From positions 680,001 through 744,000 of the forward strand of contig JAQFVV010012447.1 of assembly GCA_028023455.1 (NCBI GenBank): a DNA stretch of 64,000 nucleotides, read 5' to 3'. The stretch comes from Epiperipatus broadwayi. Lineage: Eukaryota; Onychophora; Udeonychophora; Euonychophora; Peripatidae. The notes under the pieces are model-generated. The model did no database searches, was not told the DNA's origin, and worked only from the letters and a program-made list of their open reading frames with translations. Positions 1 through 12,200 of the stretch are shown piece by piece; the stretch's first letter is position 1, and each line of letters begins with the position of its first letter. Made by a program: the position numbers and the translations under genes.

Positions 1-127
1 AATTTAAATTAATAAATTTAAAATAATTAAAGCAGACAACTCACTATAAATAAAACAAATTATCTAAAACATCATTCCTGCCTTTATTCCTTATTGGAAC
101 TTTATCACTATGTTTCTTTTTATAAAA

Positions 128-787
128 TCACATGTGATGTGATACATTGTGGCTTCTCTTTAAACGGAGTCAGTAATCTCTCAGCAACAATGCCCAGAGA
201 AACCTGTTACCATGTTATCTTCCATTCCCCACTCTAAATTTTCCCATATTCTGTTTCCATTTGCACAACATAATCTTTGTCAACTATATAGCCTTTATAT
301 CTAAATCCCCCTTATCTTTTCCCAAACCTAGCATAAAAACCAATAATCCACTTTCTGTATAATCACTTTTTTCATATTTATTCTTCCATAACTTCATTAT
401 TTCTACCCTTTCTGTTTTCAAGCATTTACATTCAATTAACAAATGCCTAATATTTTCTATTCCTTCCTTATACAATTTACAGACTAAATCACCCATATTT
501 TTCCATTTACATGTATATTTTCTTGTTGCTAATGATCCCGTTCTAGCCTTAAACAATAAACTACTATCCTTACTCTTATCATATATTAACTCGCACCTAA
601 TATTCTGTTTATTTCTATATATATTTAAACTCTTTTTACTCTTCATATTAGTTATCCATCTCTCTAACTCCCTATTCTTTATTAATTAATCTATTCTTTT
701 ATCCTATTCCTTACCACTATAACCCTCAACAATCCTGCTAACCCAATCATCCCATCTTTTGTACAAATATACTGACATAAATTCTAC
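128..787 (-). mobile_element. 3' fragment of the APE-type LINE family also seen at 34.6-37.7 kb
   Basis: The minus strand encodes LLFKARTGSLATRKYTCKW, then a C-x2-Y-K...H...C remnant of the C-terminal zinc knuckle and [16 protein letters not shown]. This is almost identical in layout to 34682-35002 of the long copy. Upstream DNA to about 787 still aligns with 35090-35225 of that copy. The 3' UTR ends near 128-146 in TGATGTGATACATTG, the family's repeated ATCACATC-like tail read on the other strand. One cysteine of the CxxC pair is Tyr here. The element is 5' truncated and inactive. Confidence 0.75.
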
Positions 788-2595
788 ATCAAGTATTCTA
801 CATCAACTCCACCCAATGGACATTATTTACATTACATTACACTAATTATAATTAGTAAATTACATACATGAACATAAAAATGATTAAACTTATTACAGTT
901 CTCTTTTTTTTAATATATATATATTTGCAAAACAATATAAAAAATTTAAGTAATAACTCCAAAGTTTCCAATAATCTAACAATGCTCATATTCCCCTTAA
1001 TTGTGCTGGATCTTTAACTATGTTTACACATTTGTTTAAATTTTCTTGAATATGCAAAGTTTCATCACATTTTTTTTCCTTGTAATTTTTAACTCACTTT
1101 ATTACCTGAACTCTATTTTTTAATTACATTAAGAATTTGATGGGGCATAAACCTATATTATCTGCAATTGATATCTTCTATCCATATTTTATTTACAGTA
1201 TGCTTCTATTATTTGTACCTTTTTATTAAATACATACCCACTTTTTAAATCAATTGTCTATTCATATTTTTTTTTTAGTTTCACAAAGTTCAACAATATC
1301 CTGTTTAACATTAGACAATTTTTTTTGCCAATTCATGCAATTTTTCTTCACTTGAAAGTGATATACGGTTGTAGATACCTAAATAAAATATCACCATCTA
1401 ATAGCAACTTGGGTTTGCAATTAGGGGATTCTTAGCAACCTCTGCTTTAACTGCCAGTTGCTATCTTTACTGGTAACTTTTTCATCTCCTGGGAATAAGG
1501 GTCATAATTTAGTTTAATCTGTCATAATTGTAAATATTTAATGGGAAAAAAGATCATTCTCATATACATTTTTTCTGCCTTCAAGAAAACTTAACTGATA
1601 TTTAAGAAATAGTGGACAACTGAAAAGAAAGATAATTATGTTTCTTGATCTTAAACTCAGGTAAAAATCTAATAAATTCATCATGCTGGTTGATACATGT
1701 TGATGAAGATCCCAACTATATTTGATACTTTATGAATAATCATACAATAATATCAGTTGCAATGACATGAATATATGTTGTGGACATTAGGAAGTTTGCC
1801 CTACTTAATTCTTTTAAGACCTCAAAGAAAAATCAAAGCACCTTCTTTCAGTTAACAGCAAATTCCTTCCTGCAGACATGATAACACTAGAATGAGAAAA
1901 TCAAACTGAAGGTAAGATTATCTGCCCATCCCCTATATATTGCCTTTTCATGAGTTGGGGATGATACTTATATGCTAACATCTTGTGGAATAACAATTCT
2001 GCATTACAATTAATTATATGTTTAATAATTGAATGCTACAGAATACTGAAAATATAATCACATCAATTTTTTTTTCACTCCTCTCCTCATAATCCATTAT
2101 CTACTATCCAGCAATATAATTCTTTGTATGGGAATATTGTTGTTCCACAAAGTGTTATATAGGGCATATAATTATTATCTCCACCTTGTGTAAGAACAAT
2201 ATAAGGAGGAGTGGGTTAATAACATCATTCTGTTTAGTTTTCTTTTTCTACAATGTTACTCTTGACTCATCTATTACACATATATGTGTATGCGTGTGTG
2301 AATATGTTTCTAGCTTTGTCAGTTTTTCAATTAAGTCTAGTAATTTGTAGCTGCTTTATTGAAATGAACATTCATTTGCTTATACCAATTTTTAAGTCTA
2401 ATTTTTTTTTTTTTTTTTACTTTTAGTATTGTTTGTTTTTTTGGTATCAAATATCTACTTTGTGATTAGGAAGTATGAAATACAAAATACTAATCATAGT
2501 TTTTAACTTTTGATTAATTATTATAGTTTTTTTTATTAATGACATTTTTAATTCTAATATGAGTTTGAACTTTCTTCATGCACTTGTAATTTATA

Positions 2596-2849
2596 TATAA
2601 GTGCTTGGAGATGCTGGTTAAGAAAAAGCTTGAAAATTGTTTATTGAGAAGCAAGATATACGAACTCCCTCTGGCGAAGATTTCGCAGATACATCCGTTA
2701 TGATTATGATATCGTTTAAAAGATATTGAAAGCATGCTTAGCAGATTACATGAAGTGTATAAATATCTCACCCGGAGGGAGTTCATATATCTTGCTTTCC
2801 AGTAAACAATTTTCAAGCTTTTTTTAATTAGCATCTCCAAGCACTTATA
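2596..2849. mobile_element. Fold-back element (MITE-like) with about 75-bp inverted arms
   Basis: The left arm begins TATAAGTGCTTGGAGATGC at 2596 and its reverse complement ends at 2849 (GCATCTCCAAGCACTTATA). The arms match closely over about 75 bp, including GCTTGAAAATTGTTTA and CAAGATAT, with a few mismatches. The spacer of about 100 bp is unrelated. The ends read TA-TAAGTGC...GCACTTA-TA, consistent with a TA target duplication as in Tc1/mariner-type MITEs. It sits about 130 bp before a fukutin exon. The reading frame across it on the minus strand is a by-product of the palindrome, not a gene. Confidence 0.8.
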
Positions 2850-2976
2850 TTCTAATGATGTGTTAAATCAATATTTTTGAAAATTAAGTGTTGACAGTTT
2901 TCAATTAATATTTTAATGTTATCAGATAATTTAATTTATTACATGTTTAATTATTTTAATTTTTATTTATTTTTAG

Positions 2977-3260
2977 GAAAGGTTATTAGCAGATTTGAGG
3001 AAAGAGCATTTTACTATACACTCAATAGAAGGTCCTGATCCTCGATTAAATGGCATTTTATCTAAAATGACAATTTCTTTGCATATATTTGCTTTTCGGG
3101 GAAATCATTTAATTCATTTTGTAGTTTTTTATGAACGTGTGGGACACTTTTGGTGGCACGGATCTCTGCATCACGATGCCATTTTAATGAAGTTACTGGC
3201 ATCAACTGGTACTACTATGAATGATTTAAAAGTCGGTCATCATGCTGGTGCATTTGAAAA
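2977..3260 (+). CDS. FKTN: Fukutin exon (first in window), residues 1-94 of the partial protein
   Basis: The acceptor is TTTTTAG at 2970-2976 and the donor GT at 3261. The exon is 284 nt, read from its first base, and ends two bases into a Lys codon completed by the next exon (phase 2). It encodes the stretch from [11 protein letters not shown] through [25 protein letters not shown] and HHAGAFE. In the family this is the N-terminal stem-like domain just before the catalytic part. The phase of the preceding intron cannot be checked because the upstream exon is outside the window; reading from base 1 of the exon is the only frame that stays open and matches the family. Confidence 0.93.
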
Positions 3261-6200
3261 GTAGGAAGAAATTATTTAAATAAATCTTTTGCTAAATGAA
3301 GTAGCAGTTTGTTTATAAATAAAAATATATAACGTGTGATAAAATTAAAATCTTTTTCCAAATTGTTTTTTTATTTATATAAGTTACAACCTTTAGTTTT
3401 TCTCATATATGAATAATGATTAGTAGTTAGATAGTTCTGATTGTTATTGTGGATATGCATGGCATCCAGAATTGTCTGCTAAATTTCATAACATGTTATG
3501 CATAATCCAATCATAATCATGACAATCTATTTACCTAGTAAATTGTTTTTGCAAGAATAATCTTTTCCCATTTTTTCACATGGAAAAATTAAAAAGAATG
3601 TTTGATTTTTTTTTTTTCACTCTAAATGTTCACATAATTGAAATGTTATTCATCTCATTTAGCATGAAATTGACTAATAATTTATTGCATGTTTGTGTGT
3701 ATTTTGACTTGATTAAAACAAAAATAACATAGTAATTTTTACATTTTTTTACATTTATATTTGCCATCTTTTTTTTTTTTTTTTTTAAAGTTTATAAACA
3801 CTTACTTATTAAAAATAGAAACTAACTTAGATAGATTAACCTTCTATCAAAGTATAGAACTATAACTAGACATTTGCTGAGGTAATGAATAAGATTATTT
3901 TTATAACATCAAATTAGGCTATGGGGATAAACTTTTTCACATCTCTCTCTGATTAATTTCTGCCTCCACAGGATATATATATATAAAATTTAATCTCTTT
4001 TCCAAGGGGTGTTTTTCGTGCAAGGGTCATTTGTCTTTAGTAGATGGTTGTTAAAGCTTTAAGTTTATCTACTTGGAATAAAACTTAACTTCATAAAGTC
4101 ATGAATAGCAAAGATTGTTTGAAAATGCATCCATAGTGAAAGAGAATAGTCTGACTTTTTGCATTTGTGGAAATGAGATGAAGAATGCATGGATAAAAAA
4201 ATCAAAAATAAATTAAAATATATATAAATGGAGATCAATGATATCTGTTTAGGCCAGGTCAGATGTTTCCATCATTAATTCACCTTGATATCACATATTC
4301 TTAATTTGCTCTTTCCACAAATGAAAAATGATTATATCAAAAGCCTCTTCTTTGAAGCAACACTAGTAATATTCAAGCACACAAGCTGCAGGTTAAATGT
4401 AATTCCATCAATCATTAGAACAAATTGAGATTTTTTTTACTTGGCCAAGAATTGATCCAGAAATTTTTACTTCTGAATCTGCCTTTCTACCAGTATGGCG
4501 TTGAACTACATGGGACAATTTTTTCATTAATGATGGAATTTGAGTCTTTTTAGTCACTAAATATATATTACTACTATTAAACATCATTATTTTATATTCG
4601 GCAGTCACATTCTTTAACAGTTTTGAAAAGGACAGTAAAGAAACTCTTAGTGAGAGCAAGAATACAAGATATCATTTGATATGAATTTCCCAAAAGGTTT
4701 CAACTTAGTGTTTTCATAGTGAACACTATAGAAAAACATCAAAAAGATTGATACAAGAAAACTTTTTTCTGAAAATTTCATTGAAATTGTAGGCATGTAG
4801 ATTTCTTCCAAGTAAAATATTAAACCAGAGCTGAAGAAAAAAGAAATCTCATTATTCGTTAGTGAACAATTACGCTAAATTAATTTTGTTTAGACCCTTT
4901 ATACAGATATACAATATTTATTTTTTAATAATGATCATGTAATTAAAATCATTGAAAGAAAGTAGTCTGTGTCTGGAGATTTATTGACCTTTTGAATATC
5001 AATTATGAAATTAAATTTAAAAACATAATGTAGGATCCATAATCTCTGAACTTTAATCCTTTACAGAATTTTGTAGTATTGTCTTTATCTGGTTCCTTTA
5101 TCATTGTTTATATAAAACTATTAAAAATCATACAATTGTTGACTATAACATGGCGCTTAAGATACAAACCCCAATTATCTGTGGGGAAAAAAATTCCCTG
5201 TTTGATTTATGATGGTGATATAAAGTAGCAGACTCCAAGCTAAAAGATTCTCTTATCAATTCTTAGCTTGGTAAAGTAAAAATAACTTTTTAAAAAAAAT
5301 CTCAATTTGTTCAATTGAATGGGATTATGGTCACCTTCATTTAGGTGTTTGAATATCAATTCCCTGAATAATTAGACATGCAATTAGTTATTTATTTTTA
5401 TTTATTGGAAAAAATTATTTACGTCACTAATGTTAGATTTGATCAATACATGTTTACAAATGCCCTTAAAAAAGAGCACATCATTGAACTGGAAAGAACT
5501 ATCTTTCACAATTCTAACCAAACTAATTTTTTCAAATTCAGTTCAAGCTCAAACCTAAAAAGGAGATGATTTAGTTCCTTCATATTATGCTTTTTGATAG
5601 ATTTCATTTGCTATTCATGGATTACTTTATTATGAATTATCCTACAGAGAAATTATAATCTGGGACTATTTTGTCAAATTAAGTTATAAATATATGTGGC
5701 CAAAGAACCCATCTTGATCCCAAGTAATTATGTTTGAACTGTCTAGAGGGGTGGGAACTAACATGCTTTTAAATAACAATTGCAGATATTGATGATATAC
5801 ATGAGTTAATGATACTGATGTGAAAAATCAAGTAATGCTCTTCATTTTTAATAAGAAACTGTAAGAATCATGCTTACCAATGAATTAAAATTAGTGATAA
5901 CAAATTCAGTTTGATATCATTGTGAAGTGATATACTTTAGCTAGCAGAAATAAGTGAAAGAGCTTCCCACTAAAATATAACTGGAAGCAAATAATGAATC
6001 CATTCCATTAAAATCATCAGGTTGTCTGAGCAGTTAATGAATATTTTAGAAGTCAACCAGCCCATTAATAATGCCTAGACAAAATCATTAATCTACAAGG
6101 GGGAGCAAAACCACTCTAATTTATGGCACACATTGGTGTTATCTAATTTAAAAAACTCAGAAAAATATTTTTTTTTTAAAAGGAATGTCACGTTATCTAT

Positions 6201-9200
6201 GACTTGTTTATTTGATTATTATTTTTTTTTTTTATCTTTTTACAATGTGCAATACCTTCACAAAATAGTACCATAACATAGCAAACCTAAACAAAACATG
6301 TCTTTGTGATTAGTGAAAAAGATAATGATTTACCTTCATTACTATTAGATCTTCCAACTTTTGGCAAGGGTATCGATGAAAACAATTTTGCTTGAATTAC
6401 GCTTCTCCAATTACATCTTCTAATTAATACATGTTTTGAAGAAAATGGTAGATTCCAAAGATATTTAAGTTAACATTTAAGGAGAAATTTGATAGTTCGA
6501 TAAATAAGCCCAACAATTTTTTTACTTTTTCTTTTTTTTTTGATCAATCAAATTTAACACGTACACTCATCATTTACATTGAAAACCATAATTATATCAT
6601 AAATTTTCTTAGAATATCACAAAGACATTGCATAGGGATTCCATTTTCATTTGCACTCCATTATGAGAAATTATTAAGCCAATATGTAACATCTTCATCC
6701 TCTCATTGGATAAAAGTCTGAATTGTTGCTTATATAAATAGTATGGTTATAGTATGTGAGATATAGTTACTTTCATCTATTCAATGTAATTTTAATTTTT
6801 TTTTCTAAATTAAGTGTATTATCTCTCACTCGACAAAGTATCAGCATAGGAAAACCTTTTTATCAATATTCTTGCCTTCAATCTGAGATTCTGCTGCATC
6901 ATCTGTTCTCTTCATTTACAAAATCAGTTTATCAGTCAATGACATCATAAAACACAAAGTTCTACTGCTCCCAAAATGCTTAATGCCCACTAGTTTGAGG
7001 GCTATAGTTAACCCAATCATTAAAGAAATCCTTGCTTTATATTTTCCACAATGTTTTATAGACAATCATACATAACTAAAATCAGCATATTTCTGATTTT
7101 TAACTTTCAAAATTTTTTAAACTCCATTTATCCTGAGTAGGCTTAAGTTTATAGACCTTAAATCTTTTACCCAAATTCTATTAAAGTCAGTAATATACCT
7201 GTGACATTTAACACCGACATTGTTCAAGCTGCCGAATCATTTTTCAATTGGGGTGGCGGGTTAACATATGCGAACACCATTGATGTATTCACATTTAATA
7301 TTTTACAAGAAATTATATAGCTTTATTTGTTACAGTTTTACTTACAGATCTACAGTGGGATCAACCTAATTAAAGTTATAATACTTCCCTAATCAATATC
7401 ATTTATTAAATATCATAGTTCTTACCGATTGCAGATATTTTTCCTTCAATTCATGCCTTGGGTCTTGAGTTCTTTTTCCCTTATTTGAAAACACTGATAT
7501 TCTCTAGAGAAAATTTAATGGCGCTATTTATATTTGCTGGCTACAAGAAAATCAAAGCTGGTCTTGCCTTTCTATACTTGTATGTTATGCAAGATGCAAC
7601 TAATATTTCAAGGCAAAATCTCTGTTATCATCTTTAAAATTTTAAAATCATGACAGGTTATGTATGAGGGCATTTAATGGGCAACTGGACCAAAAGGACT
7701 TTTAAATCGTGGAAGCTTATTTAAGTATAGATAATGGCTAAAGTTTCCCACTTTCCATATTAGTACTTTATTTTTAAATAAGTAACCCTGAATCTTTACA
7801 ATAAACTGCAATTTGCTGGTTCATAACCAGTTTTCTAATATTTTTATTATGTAATGTTCCACAGCCAAACCTGTTCCCAAAATCTAGGCTGTGATAAAAA
7901 AATTGATAATTAAAGAATATTTGGATAACTTAAAACATAATCTTGATAGTAACTAATAATGATTTTCTAAATGCGACACATACCTGTGTTTATATTATTT
8001 ATTTGTTATATTGTAATATTATAAGTTAGATTGTTTTAAAATATAACTTATCTAATTGTATTAATATTAGCTAGCATTACAACTTTATTATACTCACATT
8101 GTGACTGTGTTTAGCTTAATAATATATGTATTCTTTTAAATACAAATGAATTTGATTTTCCATTATAATAAATGGCCTCATGAATCAGTTGCTGAGGAAT
8201 GGGTATTTCATATCTGAAGTATTAAAATATTGTTAATCATTAATAGTTTAGAACTAGTTTCTTGCCTTTATAGATTAATATTTATCAAGAGTAGTATATC
8301 TGAGGGGGTGGTATAAAGTAGAGTATATTTTGCTTTCCGCATTATAATTGATTCACCATTAAAGTCATTCTTTCTATGCTTATGTTGGCTACTATTATTT
8401 ATTGTTAAACCTGATCTCATTAATTGTATAAATGTTCGAGCACCACAAGTGACAGATTGAGTCTTGATTTGTGTACCTTTAGTTCTTGGTTTCATCACTA
8501 CTGCTGCACTAAATTGCATAAGCCTCAATCTTATGTATTTTTTTAAATCTACCATGAAGGATCTTGTGATGGTATAGTGATTAGTGAAACAACTTTCATT
8601 CTGTAAATCAAGGTTTGAATCTCCATGAGAATTGGATATTTGTTTTTTTAAGTAACTGATTATCTTTAAGCCTAGGATTTTTTTTAGGCAGTTTACTCAG
8701 TTAATACATCTATCTAATCATTGTATCAGTAATTATTAAAGTATACACAGATACTTTATATTCCTAAGTTAGTTTGGTTGATCTATATATTGATCATAAA
8801 AGAGAAATGTGACTATGATGCATGCAATTTTTTTCACTGGTGAGAGATCGGACAAATCTGTCTAGCTCATTCTTACAATTTATACATTGATTTGAATTGA
8901 ATCTTCTCACACTTTTATAGTTAGGTGGCAAATAATTACAGACAAAATCTAAACATAAATATCATAAAACGTGCTTCTTGATAATTTCCAAAGTGATGTA
9001 TATTATAGCAACTCCTAATTGAATAATACCTATATTGTTTACTGGAGAAGATGTAGACCACAATTTTATTATTATGCCATTTATTTCTACTGCAGGTTTT
9101 TTTTTTTATTATATTAATTTAAGAAAAGCAGTCCTTAATTTAATTAATGATCTGTCAATTTAATCTTACACATTGAACCGTTTCTTCAATTTTTAAAAAA

Positions 9201-12200
9201 GCTGTGTAAAAGAATAATAGTAATTCCAAAATATTTGACAAAATAGATAATGATTATGCATCTTTTCTACACTAGCCTTTGTATACTGGTTGTAAAAGAT
9301 CTTTTCTTTGTCCAGATTGACTCTGTATGTGCTCTGCTTGTTTAATTGATCATAATTTTGTTTCAGTTTCAATTTATTTTATGCTAAAACAAGATTATTT
9401 ATATAAAATTAAAATTTGTATGAGAATATTATAAATGAAATATAAACTTTTTTTGTAGTATATAATATCAAAAATTATATGTAAGTCGACCTTTAAGGAT
9501 GATTAGCACTAAATTCTTGTATACTTACTTTTGTTAAGATTTTGTTCAAAAGTAGCAAATCTTTGTAAATATATGTTATCATATTAATATAATTAGCATT
9601 AAACTAATGCACATGCGCTTTGTGGATTTTAACTACAAATGAATATTCTCATTTTTCCAAACACAAGATAAAGTCTTTGTGAAAAGATAGAATGAATCCA
9701 TCTATCCTTTCAACCCAAACGTTTAAGTATGGGCAAATCTTAAGTATTTGGAAATGAGTGTGTTTGGAAAAATGAGAGTATTCATTTATAGTTAAAATCC
9801 ACAAAGCGCATGTGCATTAGCTTAATGCTAATTAGTATTACAGTTTAAAAAACATCGCACTATATAAAATAAATATCTTATTTACATATTAATATAGATA
9901 TAATTTATTAGCAATGATAGTGGGCCAATGTTGTAAAGTATGTTTATTTACACTCATTTCATCTTTTCCTAAGGAATTGTTTCATTTGAAAGTTGTTATA
10001 TATTTTTATTAGTTTTTTATCAATAGTTTTATCAGTAATAATGCATAAACAACAATGAATACTGTTAAGCACATCTTATTCTAGGTTTTTTTTTTTGTAA
10101 TGTATTAAATAATGAGTTTCATTGCTTAGAACTTTGTCATGAATCACTTTTTTTAATTAATTCAGTCATGGATGCATAGTTATTATGTAAGCCAATATTG
10201 ATATTTTTTGCATTTTTTATTTTGGTTTTATATATTTACTTTTCAAATATATTAATTGCTACACAGTCTGCCAATGAATAAAACTAATTCTGTTTGCACT
10301 TTAAATATATACATATATATGAATTATAAATTTTAATATATTAAATTAATTGCTTTGATTACTTTAAAGTATTTTTAAAACTAGCTTTATATTATAAAAA
10401 TCCCAGTTATTTTCAAATCACTCCTCTGTCATTTTTTGTTTCAAATTGAATTCCAATTGAATTAATCCCATTTTAAATGCAAATTCCATTTTTATATGCA
10501 TTTGCATGTGTTAAAATATCTGCTGATGCTATCTTCATTGCAGTTTTTTGTTAATTATATTGCCTATTATATTTAGTGTAGTATTAAAAAGTATTCCATA
10601 AATAAATGTCTCAGCAGCTGTAATGTTTGTAGCATTAATATCTCAATATAATGAGTGAATAGATTTATTATATATTACGCACATGCGGACTCACATATAC
10701 ATAAACTGCGGGTTTTTTTTTTTAGTATTGGTGGGGGAAGGGTACTTTGATTTAATAAATTGATTAAAATTGCAGCTTTGATTTTATTTAATATTGATAA
10801 TCATATTTAATAATTCCCTCGTCACATGATCATCATTTTCCATGCTTACACAAGCTGTTCATAACATCATCACATCACATCATAACAGTAGCAAACTCTG
10901 TACAGTAGTGTCACCTTGTGAGTAATCAATCCTCCCTTTGGGAATATTGGTGACTAGTTTTTGAAAAACTAAAGACAGCAAAATTTATAGTTGCTGAACT
11001 GAGTTCAGAGCTTGGATTGAAAACATAATTGTACCTTTATCTTATGTTCCTAGCTGTATAGTTAACTAAATAGATAAAAGATGTCTGCTAGAGGGTTGCA
11101 TTAGACCTGAGATCTAGGTGTAGTGTTTTCAGATCCAAAGCTCCTCGCTAATGAAAGCCAGAAACTAATCTGGGAATAGTGGCTGGCTGAGTACGCACTA
11201 GATAAGGATTTTATGCACAAACCTTCTTGCGTCCATTGATTGCTAAAACTTGCACTGAGTGCCACTACTGTCCGGAGAGTTTGCTGCTGTTATTAAAAGC
11301 TAAAAGTCCTTAGTTGATTCGCTTGTTAATTCTGGTGCTCGAATGTCACATAACACTATGAGAATTTAGTTATTCTTTTTTTTTTAATTGATTATTGTTT
11401 GCTTATATCTTTTTTTTTTATATTTCAGGATGGATTTATTTCTGGGCAACATTGATAATATTCATCTGCATATCCCTTCTAAAGTTGGTGAATTTGTCGA
11501 TAACATATCACACTCACGTTTTATTGAGTGTGACTACGAACAGTCTGAAAACTTTTTTAAAATGTATGGAAAAGATACCTCAGAAGAAGCACTACAGTTT
11601 AGGCAAATGGCAAAGAAACTTATTTTGAAAGGGAAAAGAATCCTAGATGACCTTGGGATCACATTTTGGCTCAGTAGTGGAACATGTCTTGGTATAATTG
11701 ATAAATGATAGTGAACATTTCTTCATTATTAAGAGAGTTATGGATTTTTTTTTTTAAACTGTATTTGTTTTGCTATTACTATATACTGTTGGCTATTACT
11801 GAACTAAATATAAATGATATTGGTAATAATGGCAGTAATGTTAATAGCAGTATTTTTTTTTATAGCATTAAGTATTATAATAATAGGCAAAACTCTCCAT
11901 ACAGTAGTGCCATTCAGTACCAGCCAGAGTAATCAATAGATGCCAGAAGGCTTGTGCATAAAATCCCCATCTAGGGCCTATTCATCCAATATCCTCAGAC
12001 TAGTTTCTGGCTTGTGGCCTTCGTCATTGAAGAGCTTTGGATCTGAGAGCACTGCATCTAGATCTTAGGATCTAATGACGAAGGCCACAAGCCAGAAAAC
12101 TAGTCTGAGGATATTGGATGAGTAGGCACGAGATGGGAATTTTATGCACAAGCCTTCTGGCATCCATTGATTACTCTGACTGGCACTGAGTGGCACTACT

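Larger units (their letters stand above)
1..2976. other. Left flank: probable fukutin intron upstream of the first visible exon
   Basis: AT-rich sequence with no recognisable fukutin exon on the + strand. Since the exon at 2977 starts with an acceptor site and lacks the protein's N-terminus, this stretch is most likely the 3' part of an intron. It holds a LINE fragment (about 128-787, minus) and a fold-back element (2596-2849). The rest shows only homopolymer runs and no supported feature. Confidence 0.6.
3261..11428 (+). other. Fukutin intron (8.2 kb) with sparse repeats
   Basis: Donor GTAGGA at 3261 and acceptor TATTTCAG at 11421-11428. The left 5 kb (about 3300-8500) shows no repeat family or coding match that I can name, only T-runs and short open frames without family resemblance. 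The right part carries a tRNA-like remnant (8567-8640), a fold-back element (9591-9833) and a family A repeat (10823-11300). A pyrimidine-rich tract precedes the acceptor. Confidence 0.85.

Noticed and set aside
4408-4659. An 83-codon minus-strand frame in a fukutin intron
   Set aside because: No recognisable motif, and there is no support from neighbouring sequence.
8268-8555. A 95-codon open frame on the minus strand
   Set aside because: It resembles no family I know, and has no splice, promoter or homologous copy to support it. It is left unannotated, although it is longer than most chance frames here.
11395-11932. Overlapping open frames around the second fukutin exon
   Set aside because: One is the exon extended into flanking intron and the others are different frames or intron sequence. 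The spliced exon 11429-11691 explains the coding signal.
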